From contig NC_081833.1 of assembly GCF_030867095.1 (NCBI RefSeq), forward strand, positions 74,281,395 to 74,345,394: a DNA stretch of 64,000 nucleotides. Direction: 5' to 3'. The stretch comes from Alligator mississippiensis (Eukaryota; Chordata; Crocodylia; Alligatoridae). Each line of letters begins with the position of its first letter. The stretch's first letter is position 1. The notes under the pieces are model-generated. The model worked only from the letters and a program-made list of their open reading frames with translations. It did not search any database and was not told the DNA's origin. Both the position numbers and the translations under genes were made by a program. Below are positions 43,401 through 61,200 of this stretch, in pieces.

Positions 43401-46400
43401 CGCATTCCTGAATGCGGCAGGAGTTTCATTTAAGTAATACTTGGGGCTGCTCGGTCTTTTTTAGGGGCTGGTCCCTCCTTTCAGCCCAGGGGTGACAGGC
43501 TTGGGCTCGTGTGCGCAAGCACCGACTCCTGCGGCTCTTTTAAGGCTAGCAGGTCCCAATGCGATCTCTGGTTTGCCTCTCTGCCTAACTGGTCTAAACT
43601 GAAGCATCTCAAAGGCAACTATGGGGGAGTCTGGCTGTGCTTCCAGTGGCAAGACTTCGGCGTATGAGCTAGCACACAAGCAGCAAGATAACTTCACAGG
43701 CTTCCCCACGAGCCTTTCAAATAAAACGGGCCAGCACAGGCTCAGCTCTCCAGGACTCTGGTGCTTGTTCAGCGAGTCCCAGCAAGCCCTCCTTTTCCAC
43801 ATCGGTTATATCCACCTGGGACCGAGCTCCTTAAATTCTCAGCCAACAAACACATAAGCCTGAAGGCCGATCGGTTCCACTTCCTCGCCCCCACCCATCC
43901 GATGATTACTTCGCTCAGCCCAGATGCACAAAAGCTGCATTTTGCATCCAGCCTTTAAGAGGAAAACACAACCCACTGTTGCATGCTCTGGCTTATCCAT
44001 CGTCTACGCTGCCTCAAGCCCACTGTCTTACGGGGGCACGCTGGAACCTCCTCCCCTCGCTGCAGCGCCCCGGGGGATGCTCCCCCTTCGCTGAAGTGCA
44101 GCTAAGGGGCTTTCTCCTTCATTTCCTCCCCTTCCAATCAAAGAAGAAATCAAAGTCCCTGGGAAAAAAAAGGAGATGCATGAAACTGGGCCAAAACAGC
44201 AGTCCCCGTGCTGTTGAGAAGGCTGCGGGTGCGGGGGAGACCCAGCCAAAGACAGCATTTTTAGTTGCTCCTTTTTGGCTATAAGATCAGCGACAGGGTG
44301 AAAGTGCAATGTGTCCCAGCCTAGCCGCGGGGCTGGACTGCACATCAGTGAGCCCAGGTGCTGGGAGCCCAACCAGCACGCCGGTGCCTGCTGCTGTGAA
44401 CCAAGCGTGAGCTGCAGGTTGCTTCCCCAGCTAGCCATAAATCTGCCGTACTTCCCCCGCTCCTCTACTGCTTTGCATGCAAGGCGCTTCCTCGTCAGAC
44501 ACACCGTGCTCTTGACAGCTCAATAGCGCAGGCAGCCTGCTCCGTGCAACCTTGGTTATTTAACCGGCATCGAGCTCTGACTAGCTTCCCGGGGCCCGGC
44601 ACTGCTCAAGAGAGAGCAGATGTCCTGAGGACATCCCAGCACCCCAGGATGCTGCCGCAGCAAGGGGTGAGCTGGCCCTTCTGGGTGTCAAAGTGTCGCC
44701 GGCGCTGGCTGCCGCAGACAGGCACGCTCCATCTGCCGTCCCCCGGGGCTACGGCAGGGCTGCGACAGGAGGCAGGCGGCACCTTGAGCCGGGAGCCTGT
44801 TGGAGCAGAGGCAGACCATCGCCTGCACTCGGTTCCCACCGAGCTTTGCACATCTCCCCGCACATGGGCCGGCACACTGGGAATTGGACTTGGCCCTCCA
44901 GAGCCAAATGCACAACCTAGTGCAGCCTGAGCACTGGCACGGCGGGGTGCTGGGGCATGCAGGAGCACTGGCTTGCAGTTGCTTTTTTTGGCATGTATGT
45001 ACCTGTATGTGTTATGTGCACAAGAAGCAGCCAGGTTCCCAGAGCACTGCCTGCAGCTGGACACTGCGCAGATTCTGACCCCCACTGTAAGAGAGGGGGT
45101 CGCTTTCCTCCCATGTTTAACAAGGGACAGCTGAGTGCATGTGGGTGAGCAGTAAGTGGTTAAGATGATGACAGCGCAGCCCATGAGGTCCCCTCCCAAA
45201 AGCCCCACCATTTATTGCAGTAGCAACACGAAGCAATCCTGCATTGCAGCCCCTGTCATGTCCAGCACCCTTTCACCTATAGTGATCTCCTTTCTCTCCC
45301 CCACAAGCCAGACAGGGGGTCTTCTGGTGCATCCCCTGTTTGGCTTGGCCTCTGTGGGGCCAGGCTCAAATCCAGCCCTGGATGGCAGCCACTAGCAAAC
45401 ATGTCATTTTTGGCTCGAGGTCTTCTGTTGCAGTCTGTCCCCAGGCTCGGACGCTGGCTTGTCCTAGCACCTCCCTGCCCACAGCTGCCCCTCCTGGGCT
45501 TTGCATCTACTCCCCAGGGAGCAGCTCACCGCTCTCCTTGCAGTACTTCACCATCCTCCCAAGCAGGTGAGCCTGATTGCGACCCTCGTTTGCACCTGAG
45601 CTAGCCATGCCCTCAGCTTCCCCTCTGGCAGGAGCGCTAATGAGGCCCACCTGTGTCCTGCTGCTTTTACAACTCCGAACCTAAGCCTCTCCCAGCAAGA
45701 AATGCAGGAGGCAGGACAGGAGACCGAGGAGGAACAGATCTCAGGAAGAGAGAGGGGTGCACGTGCTTCCTGAACAGCCTTCAACCACGCCACCGCAGGG
45801 CTGTGTGACATTAGCCTTCGCTATCCTCAATCCCAGTGCAAGACCTGAGCTACTAGGGCAGATCCCATCTCAATCTTTGCACCGAAACAGCAGTTTCCAG
45901 CTGGTTTGGCTGATGCACAGGCTGTGAAGGTGTAAGCACAGAGCATACTTGATCGGCTGCACCTGGGCCGGGCAGAGGCGCAGTGGTTATGGTGGATGCA
46001 GAAGTCAAACCGACAGGGCAGTTCCCTGTTTTAGCTCCAGCAGCTGGCTGAGGGGAAGCAAAAGCCCCCCCTTGCCAAGAAGAGGTTTGACCCTGTGCTT
46101 TAACCCCAGCCCCGTGCTTTAACCAACGCAGCACAGGTTCGGTGCTGGGCTGTCCCCTCCCGTTCCTGCGAAGCAAGCCTTGCAGGGCTCGAGAGAAGGG
46201 AGGAGGCAAGGCCAGGATGAACATAAGCTGGAGGGTTGCACGGCTCAGGGAGCTGGGTGCTGCTTGGGAAAGGGCAGGCCTGTTTCTAGCTTGAATCCTC
46301 CCTTCCTCCAGCAACAAAAAAAAAATCCCCCCATCCACACTACCCCTTTCCCCCAGCGACTTAAACAGAAGGGCAGTGGCTCGGCTTCAAATGGAGCACA

Positions 46401-46954
46401 GAAGGAGCAGGAGGACGCAGCGCTGGGTTCGTGTGCTATGCTGGGAAGTGTCAAAGCTCTCCCGAGCAAAGCAGGCCTAGACCCCAAGGTGAGTGTCCTA
46501 ACCGCAGAAGGACATGGGTTCGGCCTTGCTTTTTCTGGGACTTATGAGCATGCAGCCCACAACACCCCGAGCGTGCGCAGGCACGCTTATGCATCCACAG
46601 GGCAGGGGGGCTGCAATTGCAAGCCACGTGTCAGTGCCAAAATACTGGAACACAACCATGTAGGGATACAAAAGGTCATAGGACCCATTCTTAGACTTAA
46701 GCGTCCAAAAGTTTCCCCAAGTTAGGAGCACCCAGGCCCATATCCATACGCAGAGTCAGAACTAGAGAGGAGTGAAGGTTGCGGGGTCTCACGGTGAACT
46801 GCTTGTACCTCGGCCTTCAATGGCTTCACACGCATGAGACGAGCAGGGATGTTCGGGTGGGTTCGAAGGGAGCGCCAGAATTTCCTTTGAAAAACAAAAG
46901 CAAAGGAGGAAGAAAACCAAGCGGGGAGCATTCCCCGAGGGACAGAAACCCACC
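40491..46954. other. Intergenic region between convergent JPH3 and KLHDC4
   Basis: About 6.5 kb. A CR1 tip lies at 41575-41645 and a run of about 12 C's near 42031-42043. The 42.46-43.10 kb part has long overlapping frames on both strands that look like chance frames in GC-rich DNA. I found no splice-flanked exon, RNA gene or other supported gene. Confidence 0.7.
41575..41645 (-). repeat. CR1 LINE 3' tip
   Basis: 'AATCATAGAAAATCATAGAA' followed by 'TTAGGGTTGAAAGGGAGGTC' and ATCTAGTCCAACTTCC is a reverse-oriented CR1 end with two copies of the terminal octamer. Confidence 0.88.
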
Positions 46955-47345
46955 GTGACTTAAGTGAAGAACTTTATTATAAAAGCACTCAGAGAAACCA
47001 AACCTAGACCTCGGACCGGAGAGGAGGGTTTGGGTCTCGGAAATTCTCATAGATAGCTTGTCTCTGCTGACCTCGGCTCCAACAAAAATTCCCACGTTGT
47101 GCCTTCAAGCCTCAGTAGCATGAGGTCCTGAACACACCGGCCACGATGCCCAGAAATAACAGTGGAAATACACCATTAGCAATGAGATGAGCACAGGGGC
47201 ATTCGCCTGGAGCAGCAGGAACAAGAGTGCTCCTGGATCTGGCTGGGTTTACTGGTGAAGGACGCCAGACTGAGTTGAGCTGGCCTCACCGCTGTCCCCG
47301 GGACACCTCCACACTCACGTTGCCCATTCGCCGGAGTGAGTGTGT
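46955..47345 (-). other. KLHDC4: KLHDC4 3' untranslated region
   Basis: It runs from the stop codon (47346-47348) to just past the AATAAA read on the minus strand at 46973-46978. About 390 nt with no further canonical signal that I noticed. Confidence 0.7.
46973..46978 (-). terminator. KLHDC4: KLHDC4 poly(A) signal
   Basis: TTTATT on the + strand is AATAAA on the gene's strand. About 15-35 nt downstream the minus strand reads GGTGGGTTTCTGTCCC, a good GU-rich downstream element. Confidence 0.75.
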
Positions 47346-47521
47346 CTAGACCAAGCCCTCATAGAAAGCCTTGGCCATCGCATGTGCCACCTTCAATACT
47401 TTCTTCTCCTTCGCCTCAGGGCCCATGTTCCTGCGGGCGAGTTTAATCCAGTACTGCTCTGTCCTGGGCAAATAGTCCGTGTACTTCTCATCTGGCTGGG
47501 CAGGTGGGTGCTGCTCCTCTT
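47346..47521 (-). CDS. KLHDC4: KLHDC4 terminal coding exon
   Basis: Two bases complete a split glutamate codon, then 57 codons and a TAG stop. The peptide has EEQHPPAQPDEKYTDYLP, RTEQYWIKLARRNMGPEAKE and KKVLKVAHAMAKAFYEGLV. The YLPRTEQYW...ARR core is the hallmark of the C-terminal domain shared by KLHDC4 and its yeast relative Kel3 (the DUF4110-type region, as I recall). It follows the kelch propeller and has no known activity. The acceptor on the gene strand is CCATGACAG. The frame joins the previous exon as EDDE-E-EEQHPP. Confidence 0.96.
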
Positions 47522-47777
47522 CTGTCATGGGACAGGAGGGAGACACAATGGGAGAGAGGGGTCAAGGCTAAAACAAGACGCTCCCCCGGGTGTTGGGAAG
47601 GTCGAGAGCAGGCTGTTGCTAACAGCTTGTCGCATGATGGGGAAACAGTTTCTCCCTGAGGACATGGCCCAAGTTGGAAAGAGCTGGTGGAAAGCTTGGC
47701 CCGCTCCCCTACTTTGGGCTGCCTCAAGCCACCACTGGCCCATACATCCCCCTCGCTCCTCTCCAGGTCACTGTTAC

Positions 47778-47900
47778 CTTCATCATCTTCACTCTCTTCA
47801 TCAGAGCCCTCCTCCTCCTCCTCCTCCTCTCCTCCCTCAGCCCCTTCCACATCGCCCCCTTCTTCATCCGACTCAGATTCTTCCAGCCACTCCTGAGTTT
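47778..47900 (-). CDS. KLHDC4: KLHDC4 penultimate coding exon, acidic linker
   Basis: 123 nt encoding (K)TQEWLEESESDEEGGDV, EGAEGGEEEEEEE and GSDEESEDDE. It is overwhelmingly acidic and links the last visible kelch blade to the C-terminal conserved domain. The WLEE motif after TQE is shared with human KLHDC4 as I recall it. Seven consecutive Glu codons are nearly pure GAG (plus-strand CTC repeat near 47808-47836), so length may vary between individuals. Splice sites on the gene strand: acceptor TTTTTCCTATTAAAG and donor GTAACA. Confidence 0.93.
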
Positions 47901-51879
<3,979 letters not shown>

Positions 51880-51949
51880 CTGATCCTTCTGCCTTCAGCA
51901 GGAACATGTCCGTGTGCAGGGTGCCCTTGTCAACATCTTTCTTCACTCT
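51880..51949 (-). CDS. KLHDC4: KLHDC4 small exon within a kelch blade
   Basis: 70 nt, 23 codons plus one base: RVKKDVDKGTLHTDMFLLKA then EGS. It continues the blade begun by IIYGGYSKQ in the previous exon and leads into [21 protein letters not shown] and TDM are conserved in KLHDC4 as I recall it. The acceptor on the gene strand is CTTCTCCACAG. The donor is GCAAGT rather than GT; the nearest GT, four bases further on, would shift the frame of the next exon. Confidence 0.93.
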
Positions 51950-52244
51950 CTGTGGAGAAGAGAAGGGTGAGCACGCAACGGGAAAGGTGTTGTGATGAGC
52001 CAGAGTACTGGGACCTTACTTTCCATGGCCTTAAGCTTAGCCAAGTCAGCGGTGCTTCACAGCCACTTTGCACAGCTGTGACGGGGCCAAACAGGACTGG
52101 TATGTGTGACCCCCAACCCCCAACTACCTCCCGCAGTGAGTCCGTTTCCTCCGTCCCCGAGGGCAGAGCTGCCAGGTGAGGCCGAGACACCTCGAAGGAA
52201 GGCATCTGCAAGTGCTAGTGATAACTGTGGCATGTCGAGCAGGA

Positions 52245-52380
52245 AGGAGAGTGGAGCTGGGGGACCTGAGCTCTACTCCCTGCTCTGCCACAGATAAAAC
52301 TGAGGGATCCTGGGGGAAAAAAAAAATCACTTACTTTTCGTGCCCTAGTTTCCTCATCTGTGAAAATGGGTAAAAGATGC
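52245..52380 (+). repeat. MIR-like SINE fragment
   Basis: 'CTGAGCTCTACTCCCTGCTC' followed by 'GCCCTAGTTTCCTCATCTGT' and GAAAATGGGTAAAAGATGC follows the forward MIR order. Confidence 0.75.
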
Positions 52381-53716
52381 ATTGAATTCACTAGTGGACA
52401 CCCTAAACTTTGGGATTCAAGTCACCACAAGCTCAGGGAATTATTCTTGTGTAGCTCAAAGCATCCGACTTCCACTCTCCCCTCCCCGGCCCCATTCATA
52501 TGCAGCCCCCCTATTGCCACGGGGGCCTTGAGCTCTCTCACCGAGCACGATCAGCCTTTTCCACGCTGCACCTGGGGGATGCCTGGTGCCCCAGGTGCTC
52601 AAAACCAAGAGGAGCCTGGAGCATCGAGCTTTCCTCAATAGCCTTTTCCACACTTTTTTGGTATTTCTGTGTTTTCCGGACAGAATAAGACCGGGAGGGG
52701 GCCAGGTCCTGCTGAACACGATGACAAAACCCCCCTGGACTATATGGGAGCAGGATCAAGCTTCAGCGGATGTAATGAAATGCATGGTTTTAAATGCCGC
52801 TCTTCTCCGCCACCCCCGTTGTCTTTCCCGGTGAGTTCCTGTACTCCAGTGCTCCTGGCAACACACATTGTCTGAAGGCAGCAGCAAAGCCGTAGGAGGT
52901 CCCCTAATAATGTCATTATCCACCCCTCCTTCCCTCTGCTGCCATCCTGCATGCACTCAGCCCCGCTCCCAGCAGGAGCCCTGGTATTCAGCACACTGTG
53001 CATAGCACAGACCTCTTGCAAACAGGCTCCAGTGCGAAGCAAGCTCCCGCTGGGATCATCCCATCCAAAGTTCAGGAGCACTCAAGGCCAGCGTGGCAGG
53101 TTGGGCTCATGTCCGAGACTATCCCCAACAGGAGCCAGCTCTGCTCCGGATTATGCTATGCACAGACACCCAGCGAAACGCCTCCCCTGCAGCGACACAA
53201 CTACAATACCGATGCATTCGGTATATGGCAGGCTGTAGCACTGGAGGACCTAGGGATGACCTACCAGCAAAGTAAAAGCGGGAGAGGAGAGGGAGGTGGC
53301 ACTTTCAGCTGAGCTCTCTCCTCAGGCCCCTACCTGAATTGCTGCACAATACCAAGCCGGCTCCCACAGACAGATATTTCATCCTTTGCACGCACACCGC
53401 TGCTTACACGACGCGCCACATCGTGTTGTTCTTCATCTTGAAGCGTTTCCTTCCCTGGGATGAACCCTGCTGGCTACAGGACCCTCCACAGCCCAGCAAA
53501 CAGCCCCATCACCATGCTCCATCTTCAGGACCTGAGCTACCCGAGGTAAAAGCACCAGGATCCTGATTGCAGAAAATACACGTGAATGTCCAGCATCTTC
53601 TGAGAAAAAGAAAAGAATAGCTGCTCCTTATGCTACCACTGGAAAGAAACCCAAGCAATACCGTTTCTGACTTTATACCTGTTTTTACAGTAGGTCAGTA
53701 GTGCAGGTCTCAGGAG

Positions 53717-54013
53717 GTGTTTATACATGTGCTCCAGGGCGGGGGCACTTTAATTAGAGCCGCTTTAATTAAAGCACCCAGAGGGTCTTGTGTATCAGCA
53801 TCAACTGGCAGTGGGGGCCTTTAACTAGAGCTCATTGAACGAGCTTTAGTTGAATCATTTTTAAGTGTGGACACACTGATACACAAGTCACTGGAGTCTG
53901 CTGGAGCGCGGTAATTACTGTGCTCTGGCAGATTCGATTAATTAGTCAAGGCTGCACCGATGCACTGTAATTACAGCGTATTGGAGCAGCCTCGCTGCTC
54001 GTGTAGAGGCGCC
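53717..54013. mobile_element. Candidate foldback/MITE-like element
   Basis: The centre is nested inverted repeats sharing one midpoint (53837): AACTAGAGCTC (53823-53833) against GAGCTTTAGTT (53841-53851), and CTTGTGTATCAG (53787-53798) against CTGATACACAAG (53876-53887, perfect). Further out, TTTAATTA and TAATTA-rich arms continue the symmetry loosely, and the edges GGTGTTTATACATGTGC and GCTCGTGTAGAGGCGCC are imperfect inverted partners. I see no transposase. The family is not recognised and the outer edges are approximate. Confidence 0.55.
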
Positions 54014-54924
54014 CAGGGAGCCGGAGGCTCTTTAAACACTTCCTGGCGAAAGGGATGCAAAAAAGATGCTCTCTCGCAAATCCCAGTTAAGCTAACCCAG
54101 GGATGTGATGCTCAGCATTGCATCGAGAGTCTGTTTTCTCTATAATCCAAGTTGAATCTCTATAATCCAAATTAATTTTGGGCTACTTTGTTCTTTTATT
54201 TTTACATATAGAGAACATGAGAGAGACAGCAAGAGTGCAAGAGAAAAAGGAGCAGAAGAGTGCATGTGTAGGGGGCACATAAGGATGAGGGGCGTAGATC
54301 TGCTCGCAGCACAGCTGTCCGAGGCAACCGAACGGCGCGTGCGTGTCGTGGCAGGACTCGGCGCGCCGCCTGCTCCGGTATTGGGGGGGCCATCAGGATT
54401 AACCGCATTATTTTCCATCCGAAAGCCATGTGACTCCCTGTAGTAAACACACTGTGTACAAAACAGGCTAATGCTTCGTGGATTGAAACCACTGATGAGG
54501 AGGAGTGGGAGCTCCAATGATCTGTTTCCAAAGGGATGCAACCTTCACGTGCACACAAGATGCACAGATGCTATGCGGGGATGGAAAAAAAGGAAAACAC
54601 ACACACAAAAGCCCACCGTTACTAGAGAGAACCATCCTGTTCCCGTGCTGCTTGATAATACTGCACACCTTGGCCATAACATGCTGGTTCACTTACTGAA
54701 AAGGGCATCTAACCTCACTCTATTTTCTTCCTGGGCTGTTACATAATACAGAGGTCCACCTCCTTTCCCAAGCACAAAACATTTCTGAATAGCTGCATTC
54801 TTGTCTTTGCACAAACCAATAAGTACCTACACTGCACGCTCCAGCTGCCTTGTAAAAAGCATCGGCTGAGCCCTCCCTTAAACACTGGTCTAGGGCAAGC
54901 AATCCTTACTGCCACTCCTTTGAA

Positions 54925-54985
54925 ACTCATGGGGAAACTGAGGCACAAGAAGGGTAAGCGACTTGTCAGCATTTAAGGTGGGGAT
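54925..54985 (-). repeat. MIR-like SINE fragment
   Basis: 'CATGGGGAAACTGAGGCACA' followed by AGAAGGGTAAGCGACTTGTC is a reverse MIR core. Confidence 0.8.
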
Positions 54986-55104
54986 TAGCCTCCAAGGTTT
55001 CTGCTTAACCTGCAGGAACGCACCGCCTCTGACAACAGGGGCAAAATCAGAGACGCCGTTGAAAATGCAGACTCCAGAGTAGGCAAGAACTGCTCTCTTC
55101 TCCA

Positions 55105-55165
55105 ATTCATAGGAAACTAGGGTTGGAAGGGACCTCAGGATGTCCAGCCCCTTGCAAGCACATCC
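55105..55165 (-). repeat. CR1 LINE 3' tip
   Basis: 'AATTCATAGGAAACTAGGGT' then 'TGGAAGGGACCTCAGGATGT' marks a short reverse-oriented CR1 end. Confidence 0.85.
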
Positions 55166-58100
55166 ACGAGCCAGGGTCCAGCTGAACCTGCTTTCAAAAC
55201 CGGAGCCTCGGAAAGCCATCACTTCAAATGCACGGCCCTCCGCTCCGGGTGCATTCGGTTCGTGCCCACGGGGCCCGGCTCGCAAGCAAGGTGGAGCAGC
55301 ATCAGCTTCCTGACGTCTCCCAGCTGCACTTGGCGCTCGCGCCAGGCCCCCGGCGCTCGGGTTGCTTAGCAATCGCAAGCTCTCGGTGCAAGGATGCAGC
55401 GGCTGCAGGTCTCTCTCTACCGTAAAAGAAAGGGAGCATCTCAAAACGAAGAGCAGCGGGAGAAGAGCAAATCCAAGGCATCTGATGGGATTTTTGTGTC
55501 GAAGCAGACACGGCCGATTAAGATCCCACTGAGCTACTTCTCAGGGCAGGAGGATCGCAGCAGCCGCACAAGCAGCCCCTACTATTTTCAGGATGTATGA
55601 ACATGCAAGACACAACGCTCGATAGCGTTCGCTTGGCCATAGGGATGCTGGCAAAACCTGACCTGAGTTTTTAAACACTGGGGGCCTGCAGCCCAGGGCT
55701 TTTGCTCGCATCGATAACGAGCTCCCAGAATCGTCAGCATTCATTTAAACTTCACATGTTGCCTGCAGGTCGCCTTCTCTCCGCCCTTTCCTCGGGTATC
55801 ACTAGGGACCTACTTAAACCAGTGGCACAAAGGGCTTTTCACGGCCCGTGCAAGGCGCACAAAGCCGATTTCACGGGCATTTTGTGGTGGCCCTGCCCCG
55901 GCGGCCCCATCCCTTGCTGCCGACTGGCCGAGAGGCAAAAACCACATAATTAAATAGCAGATTCTACAGAAATCTCTTATAAATGACTGTATTAAGTATT
56001 CAATTTAAATCTAAATCTTTAGAGTCCAGCAAGATTTTTATTTTTTTCTTCTTTTGGGGCCGATTCCCCGGGACATCACGACCAACGCCATTTTTCACGG
56101 CGATCTCGAAAATCGCGGAACTGCGATTTAAGGAGGTGCCTCGTTATTGTGACGGTTAAGGAGCAACGTGCAATATGCTGCATGGCAGCACGGCCTGCAT
56201 CTAGCGCCGAACCTGCTGCAACCGCTGTGACCTCCCCGTGGGAACGGGGCCCAGGCGAATGAAGCCCTAAAACAGCTCTGATCTTGGCCCCACATCTATT
56301 TAAAGGAAAGATTTTGAGAGGTTCTTGTGCATCTGTCCCTGGACGTGTTTTATGCAGGCTGCATGACCTTGTTCTCTCCAGCTTTCCTCCTAGCAGCCTG
56401 TACAGCTGTGCTTGTCTGCAGTCGAGGCAGGGACAGTCTTTCTCTTCATTTTTCCGGCTCTGACCAGCTGCTGGTTCTCCATCAAACTTGAGCTGCTTTA
56501 TTTTTCCAGACCCTGCCCCAGTGTCCCCAGGGGCCTGCGCTGCACAATACACAGCTGATTACCTTCAAGCTCAAGACTCAGCTCCACGATCAGCTGCTTG
56601 CAAAGCTCTAAGCACACGCTCATGGAAACGGGGATGCAACGGTACCCCATGGGCCCACGAAACGACGAATCTCATTGAATGAAGTGACTGTGACAACACC
56701 CAATATCGTCACCTTGGCAGCTGGAGGCTGCACAAATCGACTGTCCAGCTCATGTCACAGTTTGCAGGTAGGATGCAATACGATTTTAGAACTGCCCACC
56801 CAGCATGAAACCTGCTTGGGCTGCTGAAAGCCTCCGGTACCACCTCAGTGCAGAGTGGGAATGCGTCAGCAAATCAATCATTCCCTGGTCCCTGCTCCCA
56901 TCTGCATTCATATATAGAAAGTGTATGTACGGCATTCATGAACAGGCCACGGTGTGTGATGGAAACCCTGAACGGAGCAGCCAGACACCTCACGCCGGCC
57001 GTACAAAACAGCTGGGGACAGAGTTTTAATCAAGAGCAATGCATCAGTTCCTCTTCTACCTCCGGTTCAGAGCCGTGCATGGAAAGCCGACTGCCCAGGC
57101 ACTGCAGCAGGGGCTGCATTTCAGCCACCGTTTCCCCGTCACTCCAAATTTTCCAAGTGACAGCAAGAAAAGCGGCTCCAAAGCAACGCAATGTAGCTCA
57201 GCTTGGTACAGCAGAAGGTGTTAAATGCAAAAAAAACCCCCCAGTCCTGACGCTCACAGCCTTTCCCGTCCAGAGGCTGCAGCATACCGCACAACCCCAG
57301 CTGCCTTCGGGAACAGGGGATCCACATCTGGCAGGCAGGCTGTGCGGCTCTCTGACCTCGGGTGCAAGGAGGGTGGAGAGCAAGGGGCAGGACACAGCCC
57401 GTTCAGGTGGAAAATCCTCCCCATTGCTGTTGCTGTTTAAACAAACGTGCAGGCGAGAAGCTGCAGTGCCGAGCGCGGGCTGTGAGGAGGCACAAATGTT
57501 TCTAAATATATAGACGGAATATCTGCTCCCCCCCGTGCTCCCCGCACCTCCCTCTTCTTTGCTCATTTGTACAGATCGGAAGGAACAGTGCATCCACCTC
57601 CCCCGGTGCTGCGCGGCTGGAAGCGATGCCTTTCTGCTGAGATGTAAAACCCAGACCCTGCTGCTCCTGTCTGCATTATAAACACTGGAAGCATTGGCAC
57701 AAGCCTTTTGCTCAGCGCTGCCAATGGACTATTCACTTCCTCCCTCCCAGCACGGAGACAGGCACACTTGGGCAATGAGGACATATGGTCTAAAGGGCTA
57801 CCTGGTATAAATTACTTTGATTAGCAAAGCGAGCAGCAGTGCAAAGGAAGCCTGGAGTGCATCAAAGGCCCCCTTTGGTGCATCGGGTTTGCTGAGCAGC
57901 TCTGTTCCCTTAACCCCTTCTGTGCTCCGAGAAAAGCCCTGCATCCTGGCAGCTGCTACCTTACTGCCAGAGGCTATGCATTACTCCTGTCTATGCAGCC
58001 TTTGCGCTGCTCCCAAGTGCCACCAGGAAGCAGGCTCTAGCCACGCACTCCCGCTCTGCATACGCATCTCCTGGACACGAAGCAGCTGCGTTAGGGGCCG

Positions 58101-58954
58101 GGTGCATGTTCAGTGCCTCTCTCAGGCATGCTCCCTGGCACGGGCTATGGGCTGCACTAGTGCAGCAGCAATGCTTTGTTTCCAGACTGCAAGGCATGCA
58201 CATCTGGAGCATGGGGATGGGGGAGCTTCACATTAGCCTCCAGATATGTCCTTAGCAGCCACGGGGCCAAGTGGGAACATCCTGCTCCACTCCACCCTGT
58301 GTCCTGCCACCGTGCTAGTCACCGGGGCATCTATCAGACTGAGATATGCCCAGTTCTGGCATGGCAAACTCCTGTAGGCGTGACATTGCCGAGGCAGGAA
58401 AAGACCATTTACCGTGCTCCGGTCAGGTGTCCAACACTCGCCGTGACGGCTTCACCAGAAGCTTTGCCTCGTGAGCAAAGGGAGCAGTGATCTTCAAGCC
58501 CCGGCTAACAGGACCCGCAGCTCCTCATGTGGGTCATTCACTCCTTGGGCAACCCCATTTAGCATTTCTCTTGGACACCGTGAAATGGAAACGCGAGAGT
58601 CCCCAGCTCCGCATTCCCGCACCTGGGAAACCGGCTTTGGAAAAGCCCGTCATTCATTTCAGGGAAGAAACAAAGGAGCTACCCTCTCGACCTAGACATA
58701 ATCCCTTTGCGCCGGTACTTCACCTCCTGGGCTGGCCCAGCTGCTTCAGAAGTGGACAAAACCCTACGTGCCGCTGTTACAGGATAACCTGCCCGTGGGG
58801 CTGACGTAGCTTCTTCACAACTCAAGGCTGTTAGTGGCCGACTTATGCTCCGAAACTTTGTCTCCGCTCTTATTTTCATATCTGAGATACTTCTCTGGCC
58901 CTATTTCTGTTATATTCAAGCACCTATCAAACTTGAATTGATTCCTCTCCTCTC

Positions 58955-59160
58955 CCACACAGCACCCCTGCAATTCAGGCCAGAGATATTCTCCCCATTT
59001 TACAGAGGAGGAGCAGAGGCACAGGTTACACAACTTAACCAAGGACATACTGTTAATCTGTAGCAGAGCTGGGCACTGAAACCACCTCTCAGAGCAAGGG
59101 ACTGAGCATAAGTCTCCCAGAAATGCAAAACCGGGGCCATAACCACTCAGTCCTCCTCAC
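58955..59160 (-). repeat. MIR-like SINE, long copy
   Basis: 'CCCCATTTTACAGAGGAGGA', 'GAGGCACAGGTTACACAACT', 'GTAGCAGAGCTGGGCACTGA' and GGGGCCATAACCACTCAGTC follow reverse MIR order through to the tRNA-like head, so this copy is nearly complete. Confidence 0.82.
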
Positions 59161-59234
59161 CAGAAACCAAATGTACAGAACTACATAACCGAGAAGCAGC
59201 CCAAAAACCGAGAAGCAGCCCAAAAACAGCCTCA

Positions 59235-60852
<1,618 letters not shown>

Positions 60853-60967
60853 CTAGGCTGCCTGAGATCTTGAAGCCTTCTCGGCTATGACTCATGACAG
60901 CTAATTTTCCAAGAGAGTTTAATGAATAGCTCCCACCCACGGCAGAGAAAAAGAGCAAAGACGGGGT

Positions 60968-61200
60968 AGCCTAATATCCAGAGCACAGCCCTGGGAGCCA
61001 GGAACTCCCAAATTCAGCTCCTGGATCCAAAGCCGCCTCCTCGCTGAGGTCTCGGGCAAGTCACTCATCCTCGTTGCTTCTGTTTACCCACCTGTCCTAA
61101 AAGGTATAATGCTCAACTCGCAAAAATAGATGGGCTCCTTAATTAGTGTTTGCAAATTGCTTTGAATTCCTCCAATTAAAGGCACCGTAGCCGTGCAAAG
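60968..61200 (+). repeat. MIR-like SINE, nearly full span
   Basis: 'CTGGGAGCCAGGAACTCCCA', 'CTCGGGCAAGTCACTCATCC', 'CGTTGCTTCTGTTTACCCAC' and 'TTAGTGTTTGCAAATTGCTT' follow the MIR order from head to tail. Confidence 0.8.
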
